DNA of 64,000 nt from the NCBI GenBank assembly GCA_014621425.1, contig JAANBB010000055.1, positions 1 through 64,000 on the forward strand, read 5' to 3'. Below are positions 23,298 through 34,529 of this stretch, one piece after another. The notes below the pieces were generated by a model. That model was not told the origin of the DNA. It did not search any database and was given only the letters and a program-made list of their open reading frames with translations. Each line of letters begins with the position of its first letter. The first letter of the stretch is position 1. The translations under genes were made by a program, and so were the position numbers. The DNA comes from Cylindrodendrum hubeiense. Taxonomy: Eukaryota; Ascomycota; Sordariomycetes; Hypocreales; Nectriaceae.

Positions 23298-24407
23298 GGA
23301 AGGATGGAGTGAGACGAGAGAGGGCCAGAGGCCTCGGAGGAGAGCGGGTGCGAGAGAATGAGAGCGTTTAAGCTGGGAGGCCGGGGTGCAAGCCCGTTCC
23401 GAGCCTAGGGAACTGCCTGGTCCGCAGCAAGGGGCCAGAAACGTCTATTGATTAACAGCGCGTGCATATCCGCATCAGTCGATGCGCAAGTTCCTGGCCT
23501 GTGTCTTGGGTCTCGGGTCTCAGAGTCTTGTTGTCAGCCAGATTGAGTTGCTGGTCGCCGTCCTTGTATGGGCAGAGGATGGTCTCAGTAGGAGCATCAG
23601 CGGATGGAGCATCTAGTCCCGAAGAGGCAGCCAAGACGCAATCTCGCCGGCTTGCCCCTCTTCTCCACATTTGCCGAACTCCGGGCGCCGACGGTGATGA
23701 CTGAGGGCGAGATTGAAGCGCCAGCGGCACTTAGAGGCCCGTTGACGCTGATTAGCGATCCGAGCAGTGCGCCCGTATCTATTTGGTTTCCCTTTGCCGC
23801 TGGCTGATTGGGGGAGCGCGCTTTAAGTTCCTGATAACGAAGTCGCCAATTTTGCAGGCCGGTGGTGATGACGACATGTCCAAGGGCAAGGATCCGAGGC
23901 TCAGTAAATACCAGGTCTACTACAGCGAAGGCTCAGAAGACGCGCAATTCTTTGGTTTCATCAAGGATATGAGGTTGCCAAAGTGGCGGTAAGTTCGGAC
24001 AAAAGCAAAAGACGCAGATTCTGAGCCGTCCCGGAAATGCATAGCAACACCGAAGATGCCGAATCTTCAACTCCGAGAGTCTAGGGTAGCCTGCAACAAA
24101 TCCAGGTTGGAAACGGGTGAGCAAAGCCCCTCCTCAGTCTTCGGATCCGAAACCATGCACCTTCCAGCAAAAAGCAGGCTGTTGATCACCAGACACAATT
24201 TTCAAGGCTACGGAAATCTAGTCAAGGAGGTGCAGGATTGTTTGAGTGTGTTGATTTCATTGATCATCTGGTCTAAACTCCAAACCCCATGACTGTGCCT
24301 ATATCCAAAACTCCATCTATCTAAACCATTTTCCGTGAAACCCGTAAAACCAACGCTGCCCAATCTCATGCCATCAATATCTTTTACAGAATCCCGCTCA
24401 AGTTTCC
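23298..24407. other. Intergenic region
   Basis: 1.1 kb upstream of the transcription factor. Short open frames only, none with recognisable protein character. Nothing specific seen. Confidence 0.4.
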
Positions 24408-24935
24408 TCAATTTGGGACCACGCTACCTTCTGACAACGAGACAAGTATCCGATGCTTGTCGACCTTGGCCATCGCATCCTCAAGCAGCCTGAGTCGCTT
24501 ATCGCGCTGAGCGACATTTATAGCTAGAAGGGATTTGTTGCGGGAAGATTGCATGCCGAAGAATTTGGTGATGCCGTGTAGTTTGCCGCCTCGTGACAGT
24601 CCCTCTTGGTGACGGATGCGGATGCCCTCCTCCCTTGAGTCAAAGTGGCGGCGGATAAGGAATGACATGTGGCGGGTGGTCTCTTTAGCTTCAAAAACGA
24701 GATCCGCCAATCCGCAGGTATCGATGGGGTAGGTCATTTCTGTCATGGTGTTGCGTGTTCGGCGGAGGCGGTTGATGACGCTCTTGATCTTAGCATCGAG
24801 GTGGCAGTCCGTGAAGTGGGTGCTATTGTTGAGTGTCTCCTCAGAGGAGTTTTCAAGGATGTAATTGCCGTTGCGGAGAATAGCGCTACTGGACTGGCCC
24901 TCAGAAGGAACGGGAGCAGCAGTGGAACCAGACAT
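24408..24935 (-). CDS. Hypothetical protein, 175 residues
   Basis: A single-exon frame with a Ser/Pro/Gln-rich start of about 35 residues, then mostly charged helical sequence with many Arg and Lys (I-K-S-V-I-N-R-L-R-R-T-R-N-T, L-I-R-R-H-F). No signal peptide, membrane helix or known motif was recognised. It is flanked by gene-poor DNA. It may be a lineage-specific gene or a fortuitous frame; the regular composition favours a real gene slightly. Confidence 0.45.
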   Translation of the reverse strand: MSGSTAAPVPSEGQSSSAILRNGNYILENSSEETLNNSTHFTDCHLDAKIKSVINRLRRTRNTMTEMTYPIDTCGLADLVFEAKETTRHMSFLIRRHFDSREEGIRIRHQEGLSRGGKLHGITKFFGMQSSRNKSLLAINVAQRDKRLRLLEDAMAKVDKHRILVSLSEGSVVPN

Positions 24936-25850
24936 GTTGAAGGATAGTTGTGTGAGGTGTATTGTGTGTGTTTGAGAGTGAGAAAAAGGTGAGTTTGATT
25001 GAGATTGTAGGTCTGATGCTCTTTGTTATCAACAGTGCAACAGTGAGTAGAGAAAGTAAGAGGAAGTCTATGAGTGCTCAAGTCCTGTAGAAACTGATTG
25101 GGGATGCAGGATTTCCACTCAAGAAAGAGGACAGCCCACACTCTTATACCACTTCAATCGCATTGGCAATCGGAGTTATAGAGAATGTCAACTTTAATTC
25201 AGATGGCAAGGTGGTTCCAGACAAACCTTGGAAACCAAATCGACGTCGACCCTGTGTATTGGCACCCTTGCGTCCTGGCAAACTCAAGACTCCAGGGTAT
25301 CTTTCGATCCCGACTTGGGTCTATCAGGATGAACAGATATTCTAAACTTTACAGATTAGACCTTGGTTGCTGGTTATTGGGTGCTGGCTGTCGTTACTTG
25401 CTTGTTGGTATTCGTTGCGGGGTGTCCAGAGAGGTAGCCACGGAAGAATATCGAAGCCGCGCGCATGCCATCTGGCCGACAACATTGCTGTGGTTGGCCA
25501 AAGTCGTGGGAAAACCAGAATTTGCTATTGAAACAATGCACTGATGAATCGCAGACATCCGAATACCGGCGGGCCGTCAAGGAAATGAGTGCCGTTTATG
25601 GCAACCACTGTCGGAGAACTCTGAGAATCTGTGATCGAGTCAACGCCACCCTAATAGTTATGGATTTATGAGTCACATAAGGATTCCTGAGGAATGGAAC
25701 GAAATAGAAAATAAATGGTGGCTGCATTTTAGCTAAGTTGGTTGTTTCTGACCCATCATGTGATTTTGCTCTTGGCATCAGCTATCCGTAAACTCCAATT
25801 GTCATGATGCTCCGCACCTCCCAGCAATCGATTCAACCACGCCCCGTGCC
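24936..25850. other. Intergenic region
   Basis: About 0.9 kb between two minus-strand hypothetical genes. Short unrelated frames only; nothing recognised. Confidence 0.4.
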
Positions 25851-27008
25851 TCAAAACCGGCGCTGCTCTGGCCCTCTTGTGAATCGAAACGCTTCCACAC
25901 CCAGTACCCGATCCACGCCCGTCGCCACAAAAGTAGCCAATCCTCTGCCCCGCCCGCCGACGGTCTGAACATCCTCGTACTGGCAGTCCACCACATCGTA
26001 CACCTGAGATTGGGCGCGAGCAGACGCATAAGTCGGGTAGTTTGGCCGCGCGACTGCCATCTCCATTTCCACCGGTCGTATAACCCGGGGCTGCTGGCGG
26101 GAAACCTCGTCGGCAACATCTTGTTGAAATGCTTGACGGACTGCTGCAGGCAGATATGCAGTCAGAGTTCCGGTCTGCCTTGCCAAGGCATCTGTAAAAG
26201 TCGTTGTAACCGCGCCAACGATGTTGTCGATCATTTCTTGCGTGCGTGCGTTGACCAACTCGTCGGTCTTGTCGGTCTGAGTTGCTACGTCGCGTGTAGG
26301 AACCGGCACACGATGTGGTTTGTAGTGGGTGTAAGCCACCTTGGGCTCTTGACAGGCATCTTGCTCGAAATGAGAAGGCATCTTCCTCTTCAGTGACGGA
26401 GCAGAGGGAAAAGGCGAGGTGAGCTGCCGGCTGTCTTGGATGGAAGGGACCATGACGGACTTTTGGATGGACCGTTTACTGTGCTGCTCGGGGGTTGTCT
26501 CGCTTTGTTTAATCGATGGATGTACCGACCCACGGCTCTCCTGAGAAACACGGGTGGACGGAGACTTGGTAGAAGATGTATTGCTGTGATGCTGTTCCTT
26601 GGTCACCGTGGGAGTTTTCGGTTGGAGTTGCTCACGCGCCCACTCGATTAACCCGCGTCTTTTGGTTTCATGGAAAAACTTATCGTTTCTGCTGCGTGCG
26701 AGAGCCCCGTGTGCAGCAAGGATGGTCAGGAAGAACTCCATAGTTGGCCGCTCTTCGTCTGGCGCGAACTCGGCCCACTGGTAGAACCGGTTTGTAAGTT
26801 GGTATTGACCCCACTTCTGGCACCGCCCGACACCTGTCTCGCGAAGTTTCTTGACGATCCGTTGGTATAGGTTGGGGTCGTTTCTGGCCTCAGGCAGGAT
26901 GTTTTCAATTGCCCAAGCCTCTTGGGCACGAATTTCCTCTGGGTCTTGAAGCAGACCGATGCAGGACCTGCGGCGGGGCGGCTTCTGCCTTGGAGGCTCG
27001 GATGTCAT
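25851..27008 (-). CDS. Hypothetical protein, 385 residues
   Basis: A single-exon frame. Residues 1-130 form a compact, probably helical region (W-A-I-E-N-I-L-P-E-A-R-N-D-P, L-Y-Q-R-I-V-K-K-L-R-E-T-G-V-G, F-Y-Q-W-A-E-F-A-P-D-E-E-R-P). A Ser/Thr/Gln-rich disordered stretch follows, then a second helical part near 240-300 (A-R-T-Q-E-M-I-D-N-I-V-G-A-V). No catalytic motif, signal peptide or membrane segment is visible. I do not recognise the family. The two-part structure and consistent codon pattern argue that it is real. The last 20 residues may differ if a 3' intron was missed. Confidence 0.6.
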   Translation of the reverse strand: MTSEPPRQKPPRRRSCIGLLQDPEEIRAQEAWAIENILPEARNDPNLYQRIVKKLRETGVGRCQKWGQYQLTNRFYQWAEFAPDEERPTMEFFLTILAAHGALARSRNDKFFHETKRRGLIEWAREQLQPKTPTVTKEQHHSNTSSTKSPSTRVSQESRGSVHPSIKQSETTPEQHSKRSIQKSVMVPSIQDSRQLTSPFPSAPSLKRKMPSHFEQDACQEPKVAYTHYKPHRVPVPTRDVATQTDKTDELVNARTQEMIDNIVGAVTTTFTDALARQTGTLTAYLPAAVRQAFQQDVADEVSRQQPRVIRPVEMEMAVARPNYPTYASARAQSQVYDVVDCQYEDVQTVGGRGRGLATFVATGVDRVLGVEAFRFTRGPEQRRF

Positions 27009-28255
27009 GGCTGGAGCGTGCGAGGTCCGGCAAGGTTGTGACGAAGGCTGGTGTGAAGAAAGATGTGGGGGGAAATTCGAATGGGTGGTTATGTTAAGAT
27101 GAGAGGAAGAGAAGGCGGCCGGGCAGCTAAATCGGTTAGGATATTATCGTCGGCCGAGCATGATTCACTGACAAATTCCTCTAAGGTGTGTGTGCATTCG
27201 TCTCGCAGTGCGCCTTTCCGGGAGATGGAATCCACCGGATGGCCCTGTCTGTTTAGGAAGTTAGGTTAGCCTCCCTAAATTCGCTTAGGGTCTTATAAAG
27301 TGCCTTTTACCTCGACTTTCGGCGTATTCAGTACGCAGGTTTGGGATTTCCTTCGGCCAAGCGTTTGAGGTAATCATCTCCCGCGATGAGGTTCCTGTCA
27401 GTCACGTCACTCAAGTGATCCTAAGACTGAGCCTTGAGGGTTTTGGGTTAGGTCTAATGATAAGTTAGTCTTATGGTAGAAGCTCGATGTGTGTCGCGCT
27501 GTCAGATACCGATCAATTGGGGCTGACCGGGGCTGGAAACATGATGGTCGGAATCACATCGGCGACATCATTGTTCCATCGACAATAACTAAGAGAATAG
27601 GCGAAGTGGAACCATTGCTGTAGTTCGAATTATTTGCTCGTTGGTTTAAGCAGAGCTGAAAGTGAAAGTAATGAATGGGTGATGTCGTGACAATATTGAC
27701 TCCGGTAACAGCCGAAGAATCAGGTATCCAGCCGTCATGAGAGAGAGGCATATGCGCATAATGTAAATAAAACGACTTGGTCAAGGACCGAGGAACAGTG
27801 ACAGAGCTCCTTCACAGCACGTATAATTGACAGGTGACTTAGATGAACCGAACAAATTCGCGTACGGAGATTAGGATTTGCTTCTGGTGAGCACTCCACA
27901 TTGAATCATTTTCATCGAGAAATGACTGTGGCCGTGAAGACGGATATGGGTGCTATTGATTCTTGTATAGAGAAGACAGTAAAGGCAGGTTGGTAACTGC
28001 TGTGTCATCCCTCCAGAGTCAGGTGAGCAGCAGGTTCTCCGACACAGGCGTCTATTCTTGGCAATGAGGTGGCGATGGAAGGCGGAAATACACTGCCTCA
28101 GTTGTCTGAACAGGTGAATGACCTTTCAAATGGCACTATGAATCAGATTGAAAGCCAAAACTCCAACTATAAAAGGGTCCAGTCAGCCGCCTCCTGACCA
28201 AACTGCACGTCCTGCTACATTTGCACCACTTACTCTCGAAAACCTGAATACGAAG
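27009..28255. other. Intergenic region
   Basis: 1.25 kb upstream of the acetyltransferase. No gene recognised. It holds the TATA box at 28168 (separate entry). Confidence 0.45.
28168..28175 (+). promoter_or_regulatory. TATA box of the acetyltransferase gene
   Basis: TATAAAAG lies 81 bp before the ATG at 28256, a typical spacing for a fungal TATA promoter with a short leader. Confidence 0.6.
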
Positions 28256-29075
28256 ATGACGCATTGTACCCGCTTGTTGAGCGAAGCCTCCGAGAAGGCG
28301 AAGGAAATATTTTTCCAAGCTGGGAATAATAGCTTCCGGGCTGCTCGAAACAAGTGTTTTCATGCCGTCTGCGCCTTCAATGAAGTCAGCGTGGACGCAC
28401 CGGCAATTAAAAGGATTGCGGCTTGGAACAAGTAAGGCAACATCCCGTTACCTGTCGTGGATTGTTTGCAAATAGTTTCAAGCATTGTGAGCCCTAGCGG
28501 AAGCGGCAGTACGGACATCTCGGCGGTAGCCACTTCTGAGATCGCATTCGAGAATCCATCCATGGTCCCTTCAGCGCCTCTCGTCAAGGCTCCGATCCAC
28601 ATGGATTACGGCCTTCGAGTCCGTGTTGCGCCGACGGCGTTTATCAACCGCGGCTGTACTATTCTCGACACGCCAGTGGCAGACGTGAGGGTTGGCGAAC
28701 ATGTCAACATCGGGCCCAACGTGACCATCATCTCGGTGGGCCACTCCAAGACGGTCGACAAGAACTCGAAGCGAACGAGCTATGGCAGCGAAGTGATCAT
28801 CGGCGACTGTGCTTGGATCGGAGCTGGCGCCATTATACTGTGCTGAGTGAGGATGATTCGTCCTTGTTATAATACTGACGTTATTGTGTAGGCCTGGTGT
28901 CGAGATTGGATGTCACAGCATCATCGGGGCTGGGAGCCTTGTGACTAAAGATGTCCCGGCGTATCATGTTGCGGTTGGCAGTCCGGCAAGGGTGGTGAGT
29001 ACAGTCGGCAATGAGGTTGCGGCAGAGCCAAAGGACATCATCCTGACTCTTGAGGACGCACTGGGGACGCACTGA
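28256..29075 (+). CDS. Hexapeptide-repeat O-acetyltransferase (maltose/galactoside acetyltransferase-like)
   Basis: Exons 28256-28431, 28483-28839 and 28892-29075 give 238 residues. The N-terminal 60 residues match the short helical cap of maltose acetyltransferases. The rest is a left-handed beta-helix with hexapeptide steps ([50 protein letters not shown]). The family transfers acetyl from acetyl-CoA to sugars or related hydroxyls in the cytosol. The usual catalytic histidine is likely in I-S-V-G-H-S-K. Intron 2 needs a weak donor, GTGCTG, to read I-I-L-P-G-V. Intron 1 uses the second of two nearby AGs, because the first leads to a stop. The physiological substrate is unknown. Confidence 0.82.
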
Positions 29076-29381
29076 GCATGCATTAACCCATGGCGGAACA
29101 ATTAATGACAAAGCCTTCGGAGAGGTCCGATAAGCGCATCGAGGGATCGACTAGGGTGGTATCGGAGGTGAGATGGTGGGGAAATACGAGTGCTGGTCCC
29201 GACAAAGATGCTGAAAATGGAAAAAGCAATGAAGTCGAACTGGATTGCGTTCAGGCAATAGAAGCGATGCGATGGTGGTGTTGATGGATGGAATGGGTTG
29301 CCTGGTTGCATGCGCCTACATAGGTACCTATGTAGTCATCCACGAAACTCGGGCAAGTGCCATTATGGAAGAACCGCTGTG

Positions 29382-29469
29382 GCTGCTAGAGGTTTAAGGC
29401 TCTGTGGCCGCTGTAGCCGCTGTAGCCGCTGTAGCTACAGCGGCCACAGCAGCTTAAGCCTCCAGCAGC
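29382..29469. repeat. Long imperfect hairpin with GCTGTAGC repeats
   Basis: Two arms of about 36 bp (GCTGCTAGAGGTTTAAGG... and its near complement ending ...CTTAAGCCTCCAGCAGC) flank two or three copies of CGCTGTAGC. Similar GCTGTAGC-rich DNA recurs at 60650-60830, next to the same terminal motif. Confidence 0.75.
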
Positions 29470-29492
29470 AACAGTCACAACGGGTAGCTATA

Positions 29493-29535
29493 CCTGCACA
29501 GCCAGCTGTGCGAATACCCGGCTGTGCAAATAAGG
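29493..29535 (+). repeat. End motif of dispersed repeat family, copy 1
   Basis: CCTGCACAGCCAGCTGTGC followed by a second CGGCTGTGCAAATAAGG. This resembles the palindromic CCTGCACCG...CGGTGCAAATAAGA motif at 39084, 59915 and 60855. The following bases (ending in CATAAGCAGAATA) also match the reverse complement of 60835-60855. Confidence 0.6.
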
Positions 29536-29729
29536 TCTGGTACATAAGCAGAATACGTTGGTTGTTGGTTGGATGTCCCCCTAAATCCAGTTCGTAGGCC
29601 GTTCAGGCGGACCAGCCATGGGTGCCGAATCGCGTGCGGTGTGTATGTTTGTTTGTCAATTAAAGTCAACCTGCTGCCTCGCCCATCCCTCATTTCGTAT
29701 CTCAAGCCTCCCCCCACTCCCTCCACATC

Positions 29730-31335
29730 ATGGGCGACTTCACTCCCGTGCCAGAAAGGCGCGAGAGGATTTTCGCATTCGCCAAATTCAACCTCGATGC
29801 ACTTCTTTCTCTTGCTACACAGCTTCGAGGCGGCCGGCCATGCACCACAGACGTGTCAAAGAGACCGAAAGCCGGAAGTCTGAATTGGGTCATCTTCATC
29901 ACCTTTGACGATGGGATTGAATGGGTCTTTCGCTCCCCGCGCCGTAGCATGAGCATCAAAACCGAATCTCATTACAAGATGACCATCAGTGAAGCTTCTA
30001 CCTTGAAGTATCTTGGGAAGCACAGCTCGGTCCCGGTCCCGGAAGTCTACTCCTTCAGGTTAGCTGACAGATATACGGTGTACCGTCTTTGCCGTTGTTT
30101 CTGATCACTGACTTGTCAAAACTAGTGGCTCTCACGACAACGAGATTGGGGTGCCTTATATTCTCATGAGCAAGGCCTCCGGCCGCGTCCTTTCCGAGTA
30201 TGACTGGTCCGAGGCATATCGAATACCGGGCTATACGGTGCGGATCCCACTCCTGCCCCTGGCAGACCAGGACCGAGAGAAGATAATGGGCCAGCTCGGA
30301 GGCATCATGTCGTTACTGTCGGAGATTCATTTTGACAAGATTGGGTCATTATTCGAAGCCGAAGACGGTAGCAGCGACTGCTCTGTTGGTGAGTGCCTGA
30401 ACCCATCGCTCCTCTGGGAAAAGAGGGATAAGCTTGAAGGCATTGACCGAGGTCCCTTTGACCAAGAGAGCCAGTACTTGAGCTCTCTGATATCGGCTTT
30501 TGTGTCTCACGCCAAAGAGCTTAGACTCAGCCCTCACAACTTCTTTGCGCCGATCCCTAATGCTTTCGAGTACCGTGACTGGGCCAGTTACAGTGCAGCA
30601 GTAGACAGGTGGGAAGACTTTTACGTGCTTGGGGAGGGAGCCGAAGGCAGCAAAAATCGGCTATCATACTGTCTCGCCGGCGAGTTCCTGCGCGAGATGA
30701 TCCCTTCTCTTACCTCTAACGCCTCTCAGAGTCGGGGGTTTGTCCCTTGTCACCCCGACCTTCACACCGGCAATATATTTGTGGATGAAAAATTCAACGT
30801 GACATCCATCATCGATTGGGGTTCCGCGTACGCAGGCCCTCTATCCGAGATGCTCGCCACTCCGGGCCTCAGCGGCTCAACCTCACCACCGGGAGAATCG
30901 CTTGTTGCTGCCTTCAGGGCAGGCTTCGGCCAGGGAGGGAAAACGATCGAACCGGAGCTGTGGGTGAAAGGCGAGATGATGTGGTGTTTCTCTCGGCTGG
31001 TGCGACTGCTCTCTACCCAAGATTACGCGCTCTTTAAAACGTTGTTCGAGCTCGCGCACGAGGACGGATCTGACGATATTCCCCGGACGTTTCACGAGAG
31101 GAGCATGCAGGAGCATGGGAGAGAACTGCTGGCTAAGCTGCGGGAGGATGCCGAGGGGGAAGAATCTGAGGAGGACGAGTCTGAGGAGGAGGAAGGCGGT
31201 CCTAAGATGGAGACTGAGAGGATTGCCGTTGCGAGAAAGCTGGTGTTGATGTCGGAAATGAATCCGAATTTTGTGGCGGACAAGAGGTTGTGGCGATGGC
31301 TTGGGGATGCACTGGATAAGACAGACTCTGAATAG
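29730..31335 (+). CDS. Aminoglycoside-phosphotransferase-fold kinase-like protein
   Basis: Exons 29730-30058 and 30126-31335 (intron 67 bp) give 512 residues. The N-lobe has W-V-F-R-S-P-R (ATP-binding region) and E-A-S-T-L-K-Y-L; V-P-V-P-E-V-Y-S-F follows. The catalytic loop is C-H-P-D-L-H-T-G-N-I-F-V-D near residue 330, with the metal-binding I-D-W-G. These are the APH/choline-kinase-like core residues, and all are present. The C-terminal third is helical with a strongly acidic Glu/Asp run (about residues 425-440). Fungi carry many such proteins, mostly of unknown substrate, and antibiotic resistance should not be assumed. It is probably cytosolic and stands alone, without an evident operon-like partner. 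Confidence 0.82.
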
Positions 31336-32055
31336 CTCGCTTCTCAGGCCTGCTCCACGGAGGGTTGATACGGAGTAGACATATCTAGGGGAATGTACCC
31401 CTGCATAAACGTGGCTGAAGAAGATTTCTGCGAAGTATATGCACAAGAGTCCAATTTGACCCGCCGAGTCACCCTCTGCTCAGGTTAAGCAGCGACAGCT
31501 CAGGCCCGGCTCCATAAACGGATTGGGACTGCAAGAATTGTCGGGGGTAGGCAGGTAGGTATGCTCTTGTCTGTACGATGAATCCAAGTTGCAGCTTCTC
31601 ATCCAGTAATCGCTGAGTTACAGCGCAGGTACCGCCGGAGGCGCCAAGGGACACCCTCCCACGACCCCTCCACGGCGCCCTGTTGAGGCCTATTGCAGTA
31701 TTTTCCCGGCTGACCCCCACTGAAGCAATCCCTGCGTCGGCGGCTTCCGACGAGGTTCAGTGTATTCTGTGGGTCCATCAGCAAGGCACCAGCAAATGGA
31801 TCGCCGCGCATCGCGGGGGTCCATCGCCAAAAGAGCAGGAGCGAGAAAAAAAAAAAGTGCCCGTGCTTCCGCGCGGGTCATCCAACGTTGACCGTCGGGC
31901 CTTCTCAGCTCTGGACTTTTTCTTGATCCTCTTCTTTCTCTTCCTCTCTCTCTCGGGCACTGTTCTTGGCTGTGTGCTCCCTCGTCGCCTCTTGTTTTAT
32001 CTTTCCTTCCTCTTCCTCGCTGTGATACCCCCACAATACCTACAATACCGCCATC
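31336..32055. other. Promoter region of XPT1
   Basis: 720 bp between the kinase-like gene and XPT1. Strong pyrimidine-rich tracts at 31911-31955 and 31996-32022 precede the XPT1 ATG by about 35-145 bp, a common fungal housekeeping-promoter feature. No gene recognised. Confidence 0.55.
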
Positions 32056-33007
32056 ATGGTTGAGAAGCTCTACGTCACCTACAACGATGTAAGTGCCCAG
32101 TTCTAACCCCTCCTACCCCGCCACCCCGCCGTGATGGTGATGCCTGGCGATGATGATGGTGCGCCACCTGCGCGAAATGGACGCGATGCCATGATGGAGA
32201 CGCGGGGATGGACCATCCCACACGGAAGAGCTCCATGTGCCGTCGCTGTGTATGCAAATCTGCAATTTCGTCATCGCCATGGCCATGACCATGGCAAACG
32301 TGGGAGAGTTGCAGAAGAGAGTTGCACCACGCACCACGCAGGTACTAACATTCACACCCTCAGGTCCACAAGCTGTGCCAGCAGTCGGCGGACAAGCTGC
32401 TTGCCGAATTCAAGCCCCAGCTCATGATCGCCATCGGCGGCGGCGGCTACGTCCCTGCCCGAATCCTGCGATCCTTCCTTAAGCAGCCCGGATCCCCCAA
32501 CATCCCCATCCAGGCTATCGGCCTCTCCCTCTACGAGTCACTTGGCAATGACGAGGTAGAGGCGCCCGGTACCAAGGTCACCCGCACCCAGTGGCTCGAC
32601 ATGACCGCCCTCGGCGAGATGGAGAACCTCGTTGGCAAGCGAATCTTGATCGTTGATGAGGTCGATGACACCCGAACCACCCTCGAGTACGCCGTTAAGG
32701 AGCTCGAGAAGGACGTCGAGGCCGCCCGCCTGCGCATGGGCCCCGATGCCCCCAAGACCCAGTTCAGCATCTTTGTCCTTCACGTGCGTCCCAAACCACC
32801 GAGCCTATACTTGCATCAACGTCATACGCTAACTCCGTGTAGAACAAGGACAAGCCGAAGAAGGGCACGCTCCCCCACGACATGCTGTCCAGCGGCTACC
32901 AGGCTGCCCGGACTGTCGGTGACTTGTGGATCAACTACCCTTGGGAGGCCGTCGATATCGATGAGCACGACAGGCTCGCTAGCCTTCAGGCACCCAACGG
33001 CAACTAG
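32056..33007 (+). CDS. XPT1: Xanthine phosphoribosyltransferase
   Basis: Exons 32056-32088, 32364-32783 and 32843-33007 give 205 residues, the usual length. It converts xanthine (and guanine) with PRPP to the nucleotide in cytosolic purine salvage. Landmarks are M-V-E-K-L-Y-V-T-Y-N-D-V-H-K-L-C, I-A-I-G-G-G-G-Y-V-P-A-R-I-L-R, and the PRPP-binding loop I-L-I-V-D-E-V-D-D-T-R-T-T. The C-terminal H-N-K-D-K-P-K and Y-P-W-E resemble yeast Xpt1 more than Hpt1. The first exon is only 33 bp and is joined by a 275 bp intron with a GTACTAAC branch site, so an ORF search misses the true start. All key residues are intact. Confidence 0.92.
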
Positions 33008-33212
33008 ATGGCCTTGTTTACGAAACTAGAAGCTTCCCAGACCGGACACACGGCTACGATGAATGAATGTCTTGCAGGAATTTAAAAAAGAAATCTCGTT
33101 ATTTTCCTGCCAATTCTGATATTTATCCTCTATCCATCGCTTGTGATTTCTCATCTACTGCTATACTGACCCGCATTTAGTTTTGAACTTTCCCGTTCAT
33201 GGTCTTTCCACC

Positions 33213-34529
33213 CTAAGCCAACCCCCTCGCCCGTTCCTCCTCTGCCTGTAACTCCCACATCGCCTCCAACCTGCAAATGAACCTGTGGGGGAGACTCCTA
33301 TCTTCGACATACGTGTTCCCCTCGCAAAGAACCAAGGCGCTGGATTCTAGATATGCACTTCGGAAGCGATTCCATGTCTGCGGCAGCACTCGGCCCGGAT
33401 CAGACATCTGGCTCAGACTGAGGGCCGTGGCGGGCCGTGGCCAAGTTGGGTTGTCCATTATCGCGTTGACCATATTGGATGTGACAAATTCAAAGGACCA
33501 TTCGATGGGCATGCAGTCGCCAAAGTCGGAGAGCCAGAGCCGGTTCTGGTTTTTATGAAGTCCCAGTCGAAATTCGACGCCCCTTGCGTCTAGTCCACAG
33601 CTCCAGTGTATGATCGCCAGTGTCGCGCCCATCATGATCGCCCAGCAGGGGACCCATCTCGGGGATTCCTCCCATAGCTGGTCGAAGAAGACTGGCCTGT
33701 CCTGGAGTTTTCCAGTCTGGTAATCCATAGTGGGGCTCATTTCTCCCATGAGTACACTAAGCCTCATCCCTAAGAACTCAGGATGCTTAAAGGCAGCCTC
33801 ATGGAGCTGTGGGTCTAGGTACTTCTTGATGAGAACCCGACAATGGTGAGGATTGAGGGGCTGGATGTATTCCATCATGAAGCCCTCGACCTTGCTCGAG
33901 GTTCCTAGAAGCCTTCGGTGAAAGACTTTGGACGCTGGCCGAGGAACCTTGGGCCTGGGCAATCGATCATCCTGTAGAAGGGTTTGGATGAGCGGCCAAA
34001 ACTCATTTAGTTCGTTGTAGACTCGTGCATGGATACTGAGCTCGTTGTTTGCGGCACGAGGATCATTGAAAAGCTTCACAACAGTGGGTTTGTTGCCTAT
34101 TTCTGCACTGTAGACCCGCGACTTTCCAGTGGCAGCCAACCGCTTCAACAGGAATGACGGTTCTTCACCCTGCCCGTCAAACAGAGAGCCTAGAAACTTG
34201 CTGAGGCGATTGGCAGCACAGTTCTGAAGTGTCGGGTTGGTGAGGTTTTGTTCCACAGACAAAGCTGGTCGGGTTGGCTTGGTGGCGATGAAGTACACAT
34301 TCTTTCGCTTGACTAAGACATAGTCGGTGGGTTTAGGATGATCGCATCGGGTTTCACCCCGCGTAGGAGAAGAAGGTTGATCGGCTTTCGTGACATCCTG
34401 AATAGGGACGGAGACGTTGTGGGAACTCTGGTGGTGGCCGCGTCCAAGGATGAGAACCTCTAACGGACTGCGTTGGATGTTGCAGCGAGGTTGGCAAGGA
34501 GATGGGAGTTTGTCATTGGTTGAAGCCAT
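33213..34529 (-). CDS. DUF3669-like protein
   Basis: A single exon. The ATG at 34529 (M-A-S-T-N-D-K) is preferred over an in-frame ATG at 34688, whose extra 53 residues look like leader DNA. About 438 residues. Family-like motifs are S-K-V-E-G-F-M-M-E-Y-I-Q-P, L-I-K-K-Y-L-D-P, I-I-H-W-S-C-G-L-D-A-R-G-V-E-F-R-L-G and L-W-L-S-D-F-G-D-C. This pattern fits the fungal DUF3669 family, whose layout recalls a degenerate protein-kinase fold; an active site is not evident. Function unknown. It converges on XPT1 with only 205 bp between stops. Confidence 0.7.
   Translation of the reverse strand: MASTNDKLPSPCQPRCNIQRSPLEVLILGRGHHQSSHNVSVPIQDVTKADQPSSPTRGETRCDHPKPTDYVLVKRKNVYFIATKPTRPALSVEQNLTNPTLQNCAANRLSKFLGSLFDGQGEEPSFLLKRLAATGKSRVYSAEIGNKPTVVKLFNDPRAANNELSIHARVYNELNEFWPLIQTLLQDDRLPRPKVPRPASKVFHRRLLGTSSKVEGFMMEYIQPLNPHHCRVLIKKYLDPQLHEAAFKHPEFLGMRLSVLMGEMSPTMDYQTGKLQDRPVFFDQLWEESPRWVPCWAIMMGATLAIIHWSCGLDARGVEFRLGLHKNQNRLWLSDFGDCMPIEWSFEFVTSNMVNAIMDNPTWPRPATALSLSQMSDPGRVLPQTWNRFRSAYLESSALVLCEGNTYVEDRSLPHRFICRLEAMWELQAEEERARGLA

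Larger units (their letters stand above)
29076..29729. other. Intergenic region with hairpin and dispersed-repeat end
   Basis: 650 bp between the acetyltransferase and the kinase-like gene. It holds the hairpin at 29382-29469 and a dispersed-repeat end motif at 29493-29535, both listed separately. No gene recognised. Confidence 0.5.

Noticed and set aside
29730..31335. Calling the APH-fold protein an antibiotic-resistance gene
   Set aside because: Fungal genomes hold many such kinase-like proteins with unrelated or unknown substrates; no resistance-specific motif is visible.
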